A DNA stretch of 64,000 nt from Bradyrhizobium sp. Tv2a-2 (GCF_000472425.1 NZ_AXAI01000010.1:197982-261981), one strand, 5' to 3'; counted from the first letter of the stretch, positions 25,713-34,712 are shown. The notes: generated by a model not told the origin, from the letters alone. A program made the numbers and translations.

Positions 25713-25821
25713 GCACTCTCCCTGTTCATGGCAATGGCTGGCGATGTGCAACGGTCATCTTCCGCAGCCGGTTCCCATCCGGTCTGTGACTGACGGCCCC
25801 AATTAGGGGCCCCGCTTGGAT

Positions 25822-25850
25822 TTGACCTCGGAACGATGAGCCCCTATACA
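25822..25850 (+). promoter_or_regulatory. Sigma-70-type promoter of mbfA
   Basis: TTGACC at 25822-25827 and TATACA at 25845-25850 are separated by exactly 17 bp. This is the best housekeeping-type promoter in the window. The ICE palindrome starts 1 bp after the -10 hexamer, so bound repressor would cover the transcription start. Confidence 0.75.
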
Positions 25851-25851
25851 A

Positions 25852-25868
25852 TTTAGAACCATTCTAAA
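25852..25868. promoter_or_regulatory. ICE box (Irr-binding iron-control element)
   Basis: TTTAGAACCATTCTAAA is a perfect 7-3-7 inverted repeat (TTTAGAA / TTCTAAA). It matches the ICE motif bound by Irr in Bradyrhizobium and Agrobacterium. Its place just downstream of the -10 element predicts repression when iron is low and expression when iron is plentiful, as reported for mbfA in related bacteria. Confidence 0.88.
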
Positions 25869-25887
25869 TTAACGAGAAAGCGATCTT

Positions 25888-26859
25888 ATGAAGAATTTCG
25901 CCGATCTGACCGAGCGCGAGGTGCTGGCAGTGGCGATTTCCGCGGAGGAGGAAGACAGCCGCATCTACATGACCTTTGCCGAGGACCTGAAGGATCGCTA
26001 CCCGGATTCGGCAAAACTGTTCGAGGAGATGGCGGAGGAGGAACGCGGCCATCGGCACATGCTGCTCGAGCTCTATGAACAGCGCTTCGGCCCCCATCTG
26101 CCGCCCATTCGCCGCGACGACGTAAAGGGATTTCTGCGCCGCCGCCCGGTGTGGCTGACCAAGAACCTGCCGCTGGAGACCATCCGCAAGGAAGCGGAGA
26201 CGATGGAGTTCGAGGCAGAGCGGTTTTACGTCAAGGCGGCCGACCAGGCGCAGGACGTTGCCGTGCGCCGGTTGCTCGGCGACCTCGCGGAGGCGGAGAA
26301 GGACCACGAGAAGACCGCAACCCAGCTAACCCATGACATCCTGAGCCCCGATGTCCGCGCCGCCGAGGACCGCACGCGCCGGCGCGTCTTCGTGCTGCAA
26401 TATGTGCAGCCGGGTCTGGCGGGACTTATGGATGGCTCGGTCTCGACACTCGCGCCGCTGTTTGCCGCCGCGTTCGCCACCCATCAGAACTGGCAGACAT
26501 TCCTCGTGGGTCTTGCGGCCTCGATCGGCGCCGGCATCAGCATGGGCTTTGCCGAAGCCTTGTCGGACGACGGCTCATTGACCGGGCGCGGCTCGCCGTG
26601 GCTGCGCGGCTTGACCTGCGGATTGATGACCACGGTCGGCGGGCTCGGCCACACCCTGCCCTATCTGGTGCCGGACAGCTGGACCAACGCGTTCTGGATC
26701 GCGACCGCGATCGCCGGCGTCGTGGTGTTCTTCGAGCTGTGGGCGATCGCCTATATCCGCACCCGCTACATGGACACGCCGTTCCTGCAGGCCGTATTCC
26801 AGATCGTGCTTGGCGGCGTGATCGTGCTCGCGGTGGGTATTCTGATCGGAGGCGCATAG
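25888..26859 (+). CDS. mbfA: Membrane-bound ferritin-like iron exporter MbfA
   Basis: 323 residues with two domains. The N-terminal half is a ferritin-like di-iron domain with Glu/His ligands (AEEEDSRIYMTFAEDL; ExxH at EERGHRH around 52-55; EAETMEFEAERFY; EAEKDHEK). The C-terminal half (from about 165) is a VIT1/CCC1-type transporter with about five hydrophobic segments (PGLAGLMDGSVSTLAPLFAA, AASIGAGISMGFAEAL). MbfA proteins export iron and protect against iron and peroxide stress. The ICE box and promoter lie directly upstream. Confidence 0.95.
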   Translation: MKNFADLTEREVLAVAISAEEEDSRIYMTFAEDLKDRYPDSAKLFEEMAEEERGHRHMLLELYEQRFGPHLPPIRRDDVKGFLRRRPVWLTKNLPLETIRKEAETMEFEAERFYVKAADQAQDVAVRRLLGDLAEAEKDHEKTATQLTHDILSPDVRAAEDRTRRRVFVLQYVQPGLAGLMDGSVSTLAPLFAAAFATHQNWQTFLVGLAASIGAGISMGFAEALSDDGSLTGRGSPWLRGLTCGLMTTVGGLGHTLPYLVPDSWTNAFWIATAIAGVVVFFELWAIAYIRTRYMDTPFLQAVFQIVLGGVIVLAVGILIGGA

Positions 26860-27051
26860 TCCGCTTGCGATGGCGACGCGCGTGCTCGCATGCCCCCGCG
26901 CGGCACGGACAGATTGAAATATGAACTCATTATGACGCAGTCACCGGTGCCACCTGCAAACGATTCTAGTTCGGCATCTTTGACGTGAACTTCGACATCG
27001 GCTAGGCAATCTGCAAGTGTCCTCGCCTGATATCGATTGCTCCGGGATCCC

Positions 27052-27582
27052 ATGTCTTCTCGCCTGCAATATGGCCATACGGCCAAGGTATTTCATTGGC
27101 TCATCGTCGCGCTGCTTGTCGTGCAATATCTGATCGGCTGGCTGATGCCGGACATCCATCGCGGGATGCAGCCGGGCGTCCTGATGACCATGCATCTCTC
27201 CTTCGGTCTCTCGATTCTCCTCCTGATCATGCTGCGTTTTGTCTGGCGCTTGACGCATCCGGTCGCGCCTGAAAGCTCGCTACCGTCCTGGCAGCGGCTC
27301 AGTTCCGAACTAGTACATTGGCTGCTCTATATCCTGGTGCTCGCGACGACCGTTACGGGTTGGCTGTTTGCATCGTTCCGCGGCTGGTCCGTTTCCTTTT
27401 TCTATCTGTTTCCATTTCCAATGCTGGCGTCCGACAATGCGGCAGCCGGACGCGCTATCGATGGCTTGCATCAGGTGGCGGAGTGGACCTTGCTGGTCTT
27501 CATCGGCCTGCACGTGCTGGCTGCACTCGTGCATCTGTTCGTCTATCGCAACGGTGTCATGCAGCGCATGCTGCCCGGATAG
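27052..27582 (+). CDS. Cytochrome b561-type membrane protein
   Basis: 176 residues with four hydrophobic segments and paired heme-ligand His residues: YGHTAKVFHWLIVALLVVQY, MTMHLSFGLSILLLIMLRF, LVHWLLYILVLATTVTGW, and VFIGLHVLAALVHLFVYR. These small di-heme proteins transfer electrons in the cytoplasmic membrane, often from quinol. The ATG at 27052 is preferred to the in-frame TTG at 27037. It reads away from mbfA with a 190-bp gap in which I see no other gene. Confidence 0.9.
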   Translation: MSSRLQYGHTAKVFHWLIVALLVVQYLIGWLMPDIHRGMQPGVLMTMHLSFGLSILLLIMLRFVWRLTHPVAPESSLPSWQRLSSELVHWLLYILVLATTVTGWLFASFRGWSVSFFYLFPFPMLASDNAAAGRAIDGLHQVAEWTLLVFIGLHVLAALVHLFVYRNGVMQRMLPG

Positions 27583-27677
27583 ACTGTTCGCATAGCAATT
27601 GCGGTCAAACCGAGCTTGCGGCCGAGGTCCATTCTGATCAACACTCGATAGCAAAAGATCGGAAGGGAGAACTCGCC

Positions 27678-29150
27678 TTGGCCAAATCGCAATGGAGCTT
27701 CAAGACCGCGACCGAATTGTCGGCGGCACTCGCAGCAAGACAGGTTTCAGCAGTCGAGCTCGCCGAAGATGCAATCGCCCGCATCGAGCGTCACGACGAC
27801 AAGATCAATGCCATCTGCGTGCGCGATTTCGACCGTGCCATGCAGGCCGCCCGTGCCGCCGACGCGGCACTGGGGCGTGGCGAGATGAAGCCACTGCTCG
27901 GAATCCCCCTCACGGTGAAGGAATCCTTCAACATTGCGGGCCTGCCGACCACCTGGGGCTTCGTCCCGCAAAAGGACTATCGACCGACGGAGGATGCGTT
28001 GACCATCAGCCGCGTGAAGGAGGCCGGCGGCGTCATCCTCGGCAAGACCAACGTGCCGCTCGGCCTCGGCGACTGGCAGAGCTACAACGACATCTACGGG
28101 ACAACCAATAACCCCTACGATCTCGGACGCACGCCCGGCGGTTCGTCCGGCGGCTCCTCGGCGGCGCTTGCTGCAGGCTACGGACCGCTGTCGCTGGGCT
28201 CCGATATCGGCGGCTCCGTGCGCGTGCCGGCGTTCCATTGCGGCGTCTACGCGCACAAGCCGACCTACGCGCTGGTGGCGATCCGCGGTCACGCTCCTCC
28301 GCAGGTCCAGCCGATTCCGATGGATCGCGATCTCTCGGTGCTGGGCCCGATGGCGCGCGGTGCCGCCGATCTTGCGCTCGCGCTCGACGTGATCGCGGGG
28401 CCCGATCCGCTGGATGCCGGCGTCGGCTACACGCTCGCATTGCCGTCGCCACGCCACGCGGCATTGAAGGATTTCCGCGTGCTGGTCGTCGACGGCCATC
28501 CGCTGTTGCCGCCGAACAGGGAGGTTCGCGCGAGCATCGAGATGCTTGCCGGCAATCTCGAGAAGGCCGGCGCGCGCGTGGCGCGGCAGAGCCCGCTGCT
28601 GCCCGATTTCGCGGATGCTTCGCGGCTCTATATGCGGATGCTGATGGGGTTCCTGGCCTCGTTCTGGCCGACCGAGCAATATGAAGGTGCACGCGCCGCC
28701 GCGGCGCAACTCGCGCCCGACGATACGAGCCTCGCGGCCGAACGGCTGCGCGGCATCTCGATCAGCCATCGCGCCTGGGTGCTCGACGACGGAGCCCGTG
28801 CGCGGCTGCGCGCGCAATGGCGGGCCCTGTTCAGGGAATTCGATGCGGTGATCTGCCCGATCATGCCGACGCAGGCCTATCCGCACGACCATTCGCCGGA
28901 GCAGGAGACCCGCCGCATCAATATCGACGGCAAGGACTATGTCTATCCCGACCAGCTCTCCTGGCCCGGCTTCGCAACGCTGCCGGGGCTGCCATCAACT
29001 GCTATTCCGACCGGCTTTGCGTCGGATGGGCTGCCGGTCGGCGTGCAGATCATCGGACCATGGCTCGAGGACAAGACGCCGATCAAACTCGCCGAGCTGA
29101 TCGAACGCGAGTTCGGCGGCTTCGTACCGCCGAAGATGTTTGACGATTAG
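27678..29150 (+). CDS. Amidase-signature hydrolase
   Basis: 490 residues from a TTG at 27678, supported by ggaagggaga 7 bases before it; the frame upstream overlaps the cytochrome gene and has no family resemblance. The Ser-cisSer-Lys triad is intact: Lys in GIPLTVKESFN, then GGSSGGSSAALAAG and SLGSDIGGSVRVPA. Members hydrolyse aliphatic or aryl amides, or act as GatA-like subunits. No GatB/GatC-like gene is next to it, so a free-standing amidase is likely. A hairpin repeat follows the stop. Confidence 0.88.
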   Translation: MAKSQWSFKTATELSAALAARQVSAVELAEDAIARIERHDDKINAICVRDFDRAMQAARAADAALGRGEMKPLLGIPLTVKESFNIAGLPTTWGFVPQKDYRPTEDALTISRVKEAGGVILGKTNVPLGLGDWQSYNDIYGTTNNPYDLGRTPGGSSGGSSAALAAGYGPLSLGSDIGGSVRVPAFHCGVYAHKPTYALVAIRGHAPPQVQPIPMDRDLSVLGPMARGAADLALALDVIAGPDPLDAGVGYTLALPSPRHAALKDFRVLVVDGHPLLPPNREVRASIEMLAGNLEKAGARVARQSPLLPDFADASRLYMRMLMGFLASFWPTEQYEGARAAAAQLAPDDTSLAAERLRGISISHRAWVLDDGARARLRAQWRALFREFDAVICPIMPTQAYPHDHSPEQETRRINIDGKDYVYPDQLSWPGFATLPGLPSTAIPTGFASDGLPVGVQIIGPWLEDKTPIKLAELIEREFGGFVPPKMFDD

Positions 29151-29166
29151 CTGGCCTGCGGCAACA

Positions 29167-29268
29167 TAAAGCATGATCCGGAAAAGTGTGTAGCGGTTTT
29201 CCGAAAAGATCATGCTCAATCAAAGACCTAAAGCGCGGTGACGATTCAACCAAATCTCATCGCGCTTT
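29167..29268 (+). repeat. 102-bp dispersed hairpin element, copy 1
   Basis: Matches 47371-47472 at 97 of 102 positions. Outer arms AGCATGATC (29170-29178) and GATCATGCT (29208-29216) enclose inner arms CGGAAAA / TTTTCCG. A second hairpin pairs AAAGCGCG with CGCGCTTT at the right end. The first hairpin has a relative with different arms at 37539-37587. Confidence 0.85.
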
Positions 29269-29357
29269 GGTGCGATGTATCAAAACTGCCAACCCGGCCT
29301 TATACGGATTCAGGGGCGCGCGATCCACGCCCCTGAAATGACGAACGGGAGGTAGCA

Positions 29358-29711
29358 ATGAGCAAGGATATTGAGGAACTCACCGTACTCAACCGCGACT
29401 ACGTCGCCTCCGTGCAGAATGGCGATGTGAAGCGCTTTAACGAGATCCTGGCACCGGAATTTTACTGCACCAATCCCGACAAATCCCTGGTCGACCGTGC
29501 CGGCTTCCTGAAGCAGACGGCCGAGCCAGTCACGATCAGGAATCTTCTCGAACATGATGTGAAGATTCGCGTGATGGGCGACTTCGCCATCATCCACGGC
29601 GCAACCAGCTACACCACCGCCGACGGCAAGCAGGCCTCCGGCCGCTACACCGATTGCTGGGCGAAACAGAACGGCCGCTGGCTGGCCGTCTCCGCCCACG
29701 TATCGCGGTGA
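29358..29711 (+). CDS. SnoaL/NTF2-like small protein
   Basis: 117 residues with the cone-shaped alpha+beta pattern of the SnoaL/DUF4440 group: helix ELTVLNRDYVASVQNGDVKR, then FNEILAPEFYCTNPDK and strands ending CWAKQNGRWLAVSAHVSR. Members are isomerases, small hydrolases or binding proteins; no catalytic residue set stands out. A ribosome-binding site (gggaggtagca) precedes the ATG. It is convergent with the alcohol dehydrogenase, with two hairpins in the gap. Confidence 0.85.
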   Translation: MSKDIEELTVLNRDYVASVQNGDVKRFNEILAPEFYCTNPDKSLVDRAGFLKQTAEPVTIRNLLEHDVKIRVMGDFAIIHGATSYTTADGKQASGRYTDCWAKQNGRWLAVSAHVSR

Positions 29712-29718
29712 TCCCGTC

Positions 29719-29751
29719 ATTCCGGGGCGCGCGATAGCGCGAACCCGGAAT
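29719..29751. repeat. Palindromic repeat, arms ATTCCGGG / CCCGGAAT
   Basis: Arms at 29719-29726 and 29744-29751 pair perfectly, with GC-rich partly self-complementary bases between them. The 'GTCATTCCGG' theme recurs at 57414-57500. It lies just after the SnoaL-like gene and may act as a terminator, though no T-run follows. Confidence 0.6.
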
Positions 29752-29775
29752 CTCGCGCCAAATAACAGTTGCGAG

Positions 29776-29803
29776 GTCGTCCCGGCTCTTCGGCCGGGAC
29801 GAC
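29776..29803. terminator. Strong hairpin between convergent genes (dispersed-repeat type)
   Basis: GTCGTCCCGGC (29776-29786) and GCCGGGACGAC (29793-29803) form a perfect 11-bp stem with loop TCTTCG. It lies 3 bp from the alcohol-dehydrogenase stop, between two convergent genes, so it could end transcription from both sides. It lacks a T-run and belongs to a repeat family, so the terminator role is inferred. Confidence 0.5.
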
Positions 29804-29805
29804 GG

Positions 29806-30894
29806 CTAAGCATCAAACATGATCACGCTGCGCAGCGTTTTGCCGGCTTTCATATCGGCAAAACCCTCATTGATCTCCGGCAGCTTCAGCTTGGCCGAGA
29901 TCCAGTCCTCCAGATGCAGCTTGCCGCGCATGTAGAACTCGACCAGCCGCGGCATGTCGACGCGGAAATGGTTGGAGCCCATCGACGAGCCCTGGATGCG
30001 GCGCTCGCGCAGGAAGTCGAAGCCGTGCAGCTCGATCTTCTGGCCGAACGGGATCATGCCGACGATGGTCGCGGTGCCGCCAGGCGCAAGCATCGCAAAA
30101 GCCTGCTCCGCGGTCTCCTTGCGACCCAAGACCTCGAAGGCATGATGCACTCCGCCCTTGGTGAGTTCGCGCACCTGCTGCACCACCTCACCCCTGTTGG
30201 GATCGACGATATCGGTCGCACCAAGTTTGGTTGCAAGCTGCAGTTTGGCGGGATTGGTGTCGATCGCGATGATGCGGCCCGCGCCGGCAATCGCAGCTCC
30301 GTTGATCGCCGCCATGCCGACCCCGCCGCAACCGATCACGGCGACAGTTTCACCCGCCTGCACTTTCGCAGTGTTCACGACAGCGCCATAGCCAGTGATG
30401 ACGCCGCAGCCGATCAAGGCAGCAAGATCGAGCGGCATGTCCTGGCGGATTTTGACGATGGCGTTCTCGTGCACCAGCATCTGCTCGGCAAACGATGACA
30501 GGTTCAGGAACTGGTTGAGCTTCTCCGGCTTAGACCATTGCATGCGGTTGGACACGCCGGGCAGCATCTTCACCGTGGTGTCGGTGCAGAGCACCGGCCG
30601 CCCCGTGGTGCAATTGTCGCAGGTGCCGCAGAATACCGAGAGGCAGGTGACGACGTGATCGCCCGGCTTCACATAGGTGACGTCGGAGCCGACCTTCTCG
30701 ACCACGCCGGCAGATTCATGGCCGAGCACAGCCGGCAGCGGATGCGGATAGAGCCCTTCGATAAAATGTAGATCGGAATGGCAGAGGCCGGCGACCGCGG
30801 TCCGGATCAAGACTTCGCGCGGACCCGGATTGGGCAGGCTGACATCCTCGATGACAAGCGGTTTATTGACTTCATAAAGGACGGCGGCCTTCAT
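29806..30894 (-). CDS. Zinc-dependent alcohol dehydrogenase (MDR family)
   Basis: 362 residues from the ATG at 30894, which has GAGGAAA upstream. Catalytic zinc ligands are in AGLCHSDLHFIEG and GHESAGVVEKVG; structural-zinc cysteines are in CGTCDNCTTGRPVLC. The Rossmann segment is VAVIGCGGVGMAAINGAA, followed by IAIDTNPAKL, whose Asp favours NAD. It resembles class III/aryl-alcohol-type dehydrogenases of catabolic loci. It lies downstream of the AidB-like gene on the same strand, with an imperfect hairpin at 30922-30950 in the gap. Confidence 0.92.
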   Translation of the reverse strand: MKAAVLYEVNKPLVIEDVSLPNPGPREVLIRTAVAGLCHSDLHFIEGLYPHPLPAVLGHESAGVVEKVGSDVTYVKPGDHVVTCLSVFCGTCDNCTTGRPVLCTDTTVKMLPGVSNRMQWSKPEKLNQFLNLSSFAEQMLVHENAIVKIRQDMPLDLAALIGCGVITGYGAVVNTAKVQAGETVAVIGCGGVGMAAINGAAIAGAGRIIAIDTNPAKLQLATKLGATDIVDPNRGEVVQQVRELTKGGVHHAFEVLGRKETAEQAFAMLAPGGTATIVGMIPFGQKIELHGFDFLRERRIQGSSMGSNHFRVDMPRLVEFYMRGKLHLEDWISAKLKLPEINEGFADMKAGKTLRSVIMFDA

Positions 30895-30921
30895 CGGTGT
30901 TTCCTCATTTGTTTGTTTCTT

Positions 30922-30950
30922 CTCACAACTCCCCATCGGGAAGTGGTGAG
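30922..30950. repeat. Imperfect hairpin between AidB-like and alcohol-dehydrogenase genes
   Basis: CTCA...ACT.CCC pairs with GGG.AGT...TGAG around a short ATC loop, with two mismatched spots. No T-run follows on the minus strand, so it may moderate readthrough or stabilise RNA rather than terminate. Confidence 0.4.
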
Positions 30951-30971
30951 TCCGTGTGTGCGGCTTCGAGC

Positions 30972-32753
30972 CTACGCTGCCAGAAGCAATTCGCCAACCT
31001 CCGCCATGCCGGCCGAACGCTCGCCAAGCAGCAGCGCTGCAATCGCGCCTTGCGTCACATTTTCCGTGAGCCGGAACGGATCGCCCGAGGAAAGCCGGTG
31101 ATCGAGCACAAGGCGCGACAGCAGCAGCCGTCGTGCATCGCCGCGCATCTGATCGATGCGCGCGCCTTCCCAGGCGAGCGTCACCGCGCTTGCGACATGG
31201 TAGAGCAAGGTGGTGGCGCGCCTCGCATCGCCCTCATTGTCGGCCCGCGAAGCGACCTCACGAGCAAAGCCGACGGCGCGGTCGACGAGACCGCGCAGGC
31301 GGTCGCGCCAGGCCTGCGGCACTGTGACGCTCTCATCCAGCCGCGCGTGCAGGTCGGCGGCAAGCGCGGACTCCGCGCCATGTCGCCCGACCGCGCGCTT
31401 GAGCGCGTCGATCGCGACGATGTTGCCGGTGCCTTCCCAGATCGAGCCGAGATGCGCGTCGCGCAGCAGACGCGCAGTCGCAAACTCCTCGATATAACCG
31501 GTGCCGCCGCGCATCTCCATGGCGTCGCCGCAAACCTTTCGCGCATCGCGCGTGGCGCGGAATTTCAAGGTCGGGGTCAGGATACGCAGTAGTGCCGCGG
31601 CGTCCTGGCTACCGGCCTCCGCTCGGTCAAGCGCATCCGCGGTGACAAAGCTCATCGACAGCGCCTGCTCGGTCGCGAGCATGATCTTCATCAATTGCCG
31701 CCGCCCGAGCGGCAGATCGACGATGCGGCTGCCGAACACCACGCGATTCCTCGCCACCGTCATCGCGTCATGATAGGCGCGCCGCATCAGCGCAGTCGAT
31801 TTGACGCCGTTGGAGAGGCGCGAGGAGTTGACCATCTCCGCCATCTGCACAAAGCCACGGTCGAGCCGACCGACCGCATAGGCAATCGCGCCTTCGAACT
31901 TGATCTCGCCCGAGGCCATCGAGCGGGTGCCGAGCTTGTCCTTGAGCCGAACGATCCGGTAGTGGTTCTGCGATCCGTCGTCGAGAAAGCGTGGCATCAG
32001 GAACAGCCCGACGCCGCGCGTGCCGTCGCCAGCGCCCTGGGGCCGTGCCAACAGCATCACGACCTTCGCATCGGCGTTCGAGCAGAACCATTTCTCGCCA
32101 TGCAGACGCCAATGGTCGCCTTCCTGCACCGCTGATGTCGTGAGCGTGCCGACGTCGGAGCCGCCCTCCTTCTCCGTCATGAACTGGCCGCCCTGGGTCA
32201 GCTTGCTGATATCGGTCTGGGTCAGGCCGTCGAGATATCTTGCCTTCAATTCGTCGCTGCCGAAATTGTTAAGCAGCTTGGCGCAACCGTCAGTGACGTT
32301 GATCGGGCAGCCCAGCCCGAATTCCGCCTGGTTGAATAGAAAAGTAAAGGCGTGCTTGGCGGCGACAGGATATTTTTCCGGCCAGCCCATGATGCCCTTG
32401 CGGATGGACATGGCGTGGATGCCGAACTCGCCGAAAGCGGCACGCTCGAGCTCGCGATAGGCCGGATGATACTCGATCGACTGCACGTCGCGCCCGAAAC
32501 GGTCGCGCGGGTGCAACACTGGGGTATGTCGATCGGCGAGCCGCGCACATTCGTCGAGATGGCCGCCGGCGAGTTCACCCAACCGATCCAGATGCGGCTC
32601 GATGTGCCGGAACAGCGCATCGGGCAGATGAATGCGCAAGAGATCGCTCAGCGCCGGATCGGCGCGATAGAAATTGATGCCCGTGGTATCGGGCGCCAAC
32701 AGTCTCGACCGGTCGGTGTCGGCCGCAACGTCATCTTTGATGAGCTGGTGCAT
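30972..32753 (-). CDS. Acyl-CoA dehydrogenase, AidB-like long form
   Basis: 593 residues, longer than ordinary members (about 380-420), in the range of AidB. The core motifs are TEKEGGSDVGTLTTSAVQ, HGEKWFCSNADAKVVMLLA, the catalytic-region MRGGTGYIEEFATARLLRDA, and IWEGTGNIVAIDALKRAVGR, which is typical of AidB/isovaleryl-CoA dehydrogenases. The extra C-terminal 130 residues are helical. The role could be branched-chain acyl-CoA oxidation or alkylation protection; the sequence does not decide. It is divergent from the GST gene (110-bp gap). Confidence 0.9.
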   Translation of the reverse strand: MHQLIKDDVAADTDRSRLLAPDTTGINFYRADPALSDLLRIHLPDALFRHIEPHLDRLGELAGGHLDECARLADRHTPVLHPRDRFGRDVQSIEYHPAYRELERAAFGEFGIHAMSIRKGIMGWPEKYPVAAKHAFTFLFNQAEFGLGCPINVTDGCAKLLNNFGSDELKARYLDGLTQTDISKLTQGGQFMTEKEGGSDVGTLTTSAVQEGDHWRLHGEKWFCSNADAKVVMLLARPQGAGDGTRGVGLFLMPRFLDDGSQNHYRIVRLKDKLGTRSMASGEIKFEGAIAYAVGRLDRGFVQMAEMVNSSRLSNGVKSTALMRRAYHDAMTVARNRVVFGSRIVDLPLGRRQLMKIMLATEQALSMSFVTADALDRAEAGSQDAAALLRILTPTLKFRATRDARKVCGDAMEMRGGTGYIEEFATARLLRDAHLGSIWEGTGNIVAIDALKRAVGRHGAESALAADLHARLDESVTVPQAWRDRLRGLVDRAVGFAREVASRADNEGDARRATTLLYHVASAVTLAWEGARIDQMRGDARRLLLSRLVLDHRLSSGDPFRLTENVTQGAIAALLLGERSAGMAEVGELLLAA

Positions 32754-32862
32754 GTTTCAATCGCCCTCGTTCTTTTCCACCCTGTCTTCCCGGCTTTGAA
32801 TGCTGTAGATCATTTGCCAGGCGGCCGCTGAAGCCGCGAAATTCTCAGGGAGGCATGATCCC

Positions 32863-33858
32863 ATGGCGGACCTCTTTTCGCTCGTCGGGGCAGAAATGTC
32901 GCCCTACTCCGTCAAGGTCCGCTCCTATTTTCGCTATAAAGCCATTCCGCATCAATGGATTTTGCGTAACGCGGAAAGCCAGGCCGATTACCAGACCTAC
33001 GCCAAGCTGCCGATCATACCGCTGGTGGTGACACCCCAGCAGAACGGCATCCAGGACTCCACCCCGATCATCGACCAGCTCGAGAAACTCTTTCCGGAAC
33101 CCTCGGTGCATCCCGAAGGTGCGCTGCGATTCCTCTCGGCGCTGATCGAGGAGTTCGGCGACGAGTGGGGCAATAAATGGATGTTCCACTACCGTTGGGC
33201 GCGCGAGGTCGATCAGCTGGCGTCCGCCGGCCGCATCGCCCGCATGCAGGCACCGAACGCCAGTAATGATGTGCATGCCGCACTGGTCGAGAAGATCCGC
33301 ACTCGCATGGTCGAGCGGGTCTGGTTCGTCGGCTCCAACGAGGTGACAGCGTCCCAGATCGAGACCGGCTTTGCCGAGATGCTCGGGATGCTCGAAACCC
33401 ATCTCGCAACACGGCCTTATCTGTTTGGCGGCCGCCCCGCTTACGGCGACTTCGGCCTTTGGGGACAATTTTATGAGCTTTGGACGGACCCCACGGCCGG
33501 ATCCTTGATCGAAGGGCGCGCGCCGCGCGTGCTCGAATGGATTCAGCGCATGCTGTGGCCGCGGGCGGATAGCGCCTTCGAGAACTGGGCAAGGCTACAA
33601 CCGACACTGATGCCGATTCTGAAAAACCAGGTAGGCAGACAATTCATGACCTGGACGCAGGCGAACGAGAGAGCGCTTGCCGAGGGCAAGGAGGAGTTCT
33701 CAGTGACCCTCGGCAACAATGTCTGGGTCCAGAAACCGCAAAAATATCATGCACGCGCGCTTGCCCTGCTGCGCGGCAAATACGCCGATGTCTCGGACAA
33801 GGCCGCGCTCGATCCGATCCTCGAGGAGGCCGGTTGTCTCGCCGCCTTGTGCGCCTAG
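32863..33858 (+). CDS. Glutathione S-transferase family protein (long form)
   Basis: 331 residues. The N-terminal thioredoxin-fold domain starts LFSLVGAEMSPYSVKVRSYF, with the SPYS-type active-site motif, and contains the cis-Pro segment IIPLVVTP. The C-terminal helical domain includes RPYLFGGRPAYGDFGLWGQF. It is longer than typical GSTs (about 220) because of an extra C-terminal 100 residues of unknown role. AGGGAGG precedes the ATG. It heads a rightward run with an SDR and a crotonase. Confidence 0.87.
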   Translation: MADLFSLVGAEMSPYSVKVRSYFRYKAIPHQWILRNAESQADYQTYAKLPIIPLVVTPQQNGIQDSTPIIDQLEKLFPEPSVHPEGALRFLSALIEEFGDEWGNKWMFHYRWAREVDQLASAGRIARMQAPNASNDVHAALVEKIRTRMVERVWFVGSNEVTASQIETGFAEMLGMLETHLATRPYLFGGRPAYGDFGLWGQFYELWTDPTAGSLIEGRAPRVLEWIQRMLWPRADSAFENWARLQPTLMPILKNQVGRQFMTWTQANERALAEGKEEFSVTLGNNVWVQKPQKYHARALALLRGKYADVSDKAALDPILEEAGCLAALCA

Positions 33859-33894
33859 ATAGAGAGTCCCAGTAAAGTCAGAAGGACGGCGCCC

Positions 33895-34596
33895 ATGGAT
33901 CTCCCGAAATACAAGACCGCACTTATTGTCGGCGCCGGCGAGGGCTTGAGCGCCTCGCTTGCCCGGCTGTTCGCCAGCAAGGAGATTCGCGTCGCGCTCG
34001 CCGCGCGCAAGATCGAGAAGCTCGGCGCCCTGTGCCACGAGACCGGCGCGCGCGCCTATGCCTGCAATGCTGCCGAGCCCGACGACGTCGAACGCCTGTT
34101 CGGTCTCGTGGAGCGCGAGATCGCCGCGCCCGACCTTGTCGTGTATAATGCAAGCGGTCGCGCCCGCGGTCCCTTCGTCGACCTGGTGCCTGCCGAAGTG
34201 GCGCAGGCGATCATGGTCAGTGCCTTCGGCGGCTTTCTGGTGGCGCAACAAGCGGCATCGCGCATGCTTCCCAAAAAGCATGGGGCGATCCTGCTCACTG
34301 GAGCGTCGGCCAGCGTGAAGGGCTATGCGCAATCCGCGCCCTTTGCGATGGGCAAGTTCGGCCTGCGCGGCCTCGCGCAATCGCTCGCGCGCGAGTTGTC
34401 ACCGCAGGGCATTCATGTCGCCCATTTCGTGATCGACGGCGGCATCCGCAGCGCGGGGCGAACCGAGCCGGCGGACCGGCCGGATTCCATGCTCGATCCT
34501 GACGCCATTGCGCTAAGCTACTGGAACGTCCTGCAACAGCCGCGCAGTGCCTGGACCTGGGAGATGGAATTGCGGCCGTGGGTCGAGAAGTTCTGA
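33895..34596 (+). CDS. SDR-family protein with degenerate active site
   Basis: 233 residues. The Rossmann motif is altered (VGAGEGLSASLARLF instead of TGxxxGIG), and ARKIEKL follows the second strand. The segment where SDRs have YxxxK reads FAMGK here, so the catalytic Tyr is Phe. LLTGASASVKGYAQSAP may keep a Ser. This variant occurs in a known branch of SDR-like proteins; enzyme activity is uncertain. It begins 36 bp after the GST stop. Confidence 0.85.
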   Translation: MDLPKYKTALIVGAGEGLSASLARLFASKEIRVALAARKIEKLGALCHETGARAYACNAAEPDDVERLFGLVEREIAAPDLVVYNASGRARGPFVDLVPAEVAQAIMVSAFGGFLVAQQAASRMLPKKHGAILLTGASASVKGYAQSAPFAMGKFGLRGLAQSLARELSPQGIHVAHFVIDGGIRSAGRTEPADRPDSMLDPDAIALSYWNVLQQPRSAWTWEMELRPWVEKF

Positions 34597-34651
34597 AATC
34601 ATCCCGGGCCCCGAAAGGCGAGCTCTGATGTGCTGTTACACATCCGAGAAT

Positions 34652-34696
34652 CTCGAGATTGCGGGTTCGGTGCTGGCGCACCGCCCCGGTATGACC
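34652..34696. repeat. Degenerate palindromic repeat upstream of the crotonase gene
   Basis: The stretch from gaatctcgagatt to ccccggtatgacc parallels 57450-57496 (gaatctcgagattccggg ... ccccggaatgac) with scattered changes. It is a decayed member of the CATTCCGG family. It lies in the 116-bp gap before the crotonase start. Confidence 0.5.
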
Positions 34697-34712
34697 GAAC
34701 AAGGGAGGCAAC

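Noticed and set aside
26880..27050. Possible minus-strand small ORF between mbfA and cytochrome b561
   Set aside because: No family resemblance, no ribosome-binding site, and codon use does not stand out from shadow frames.
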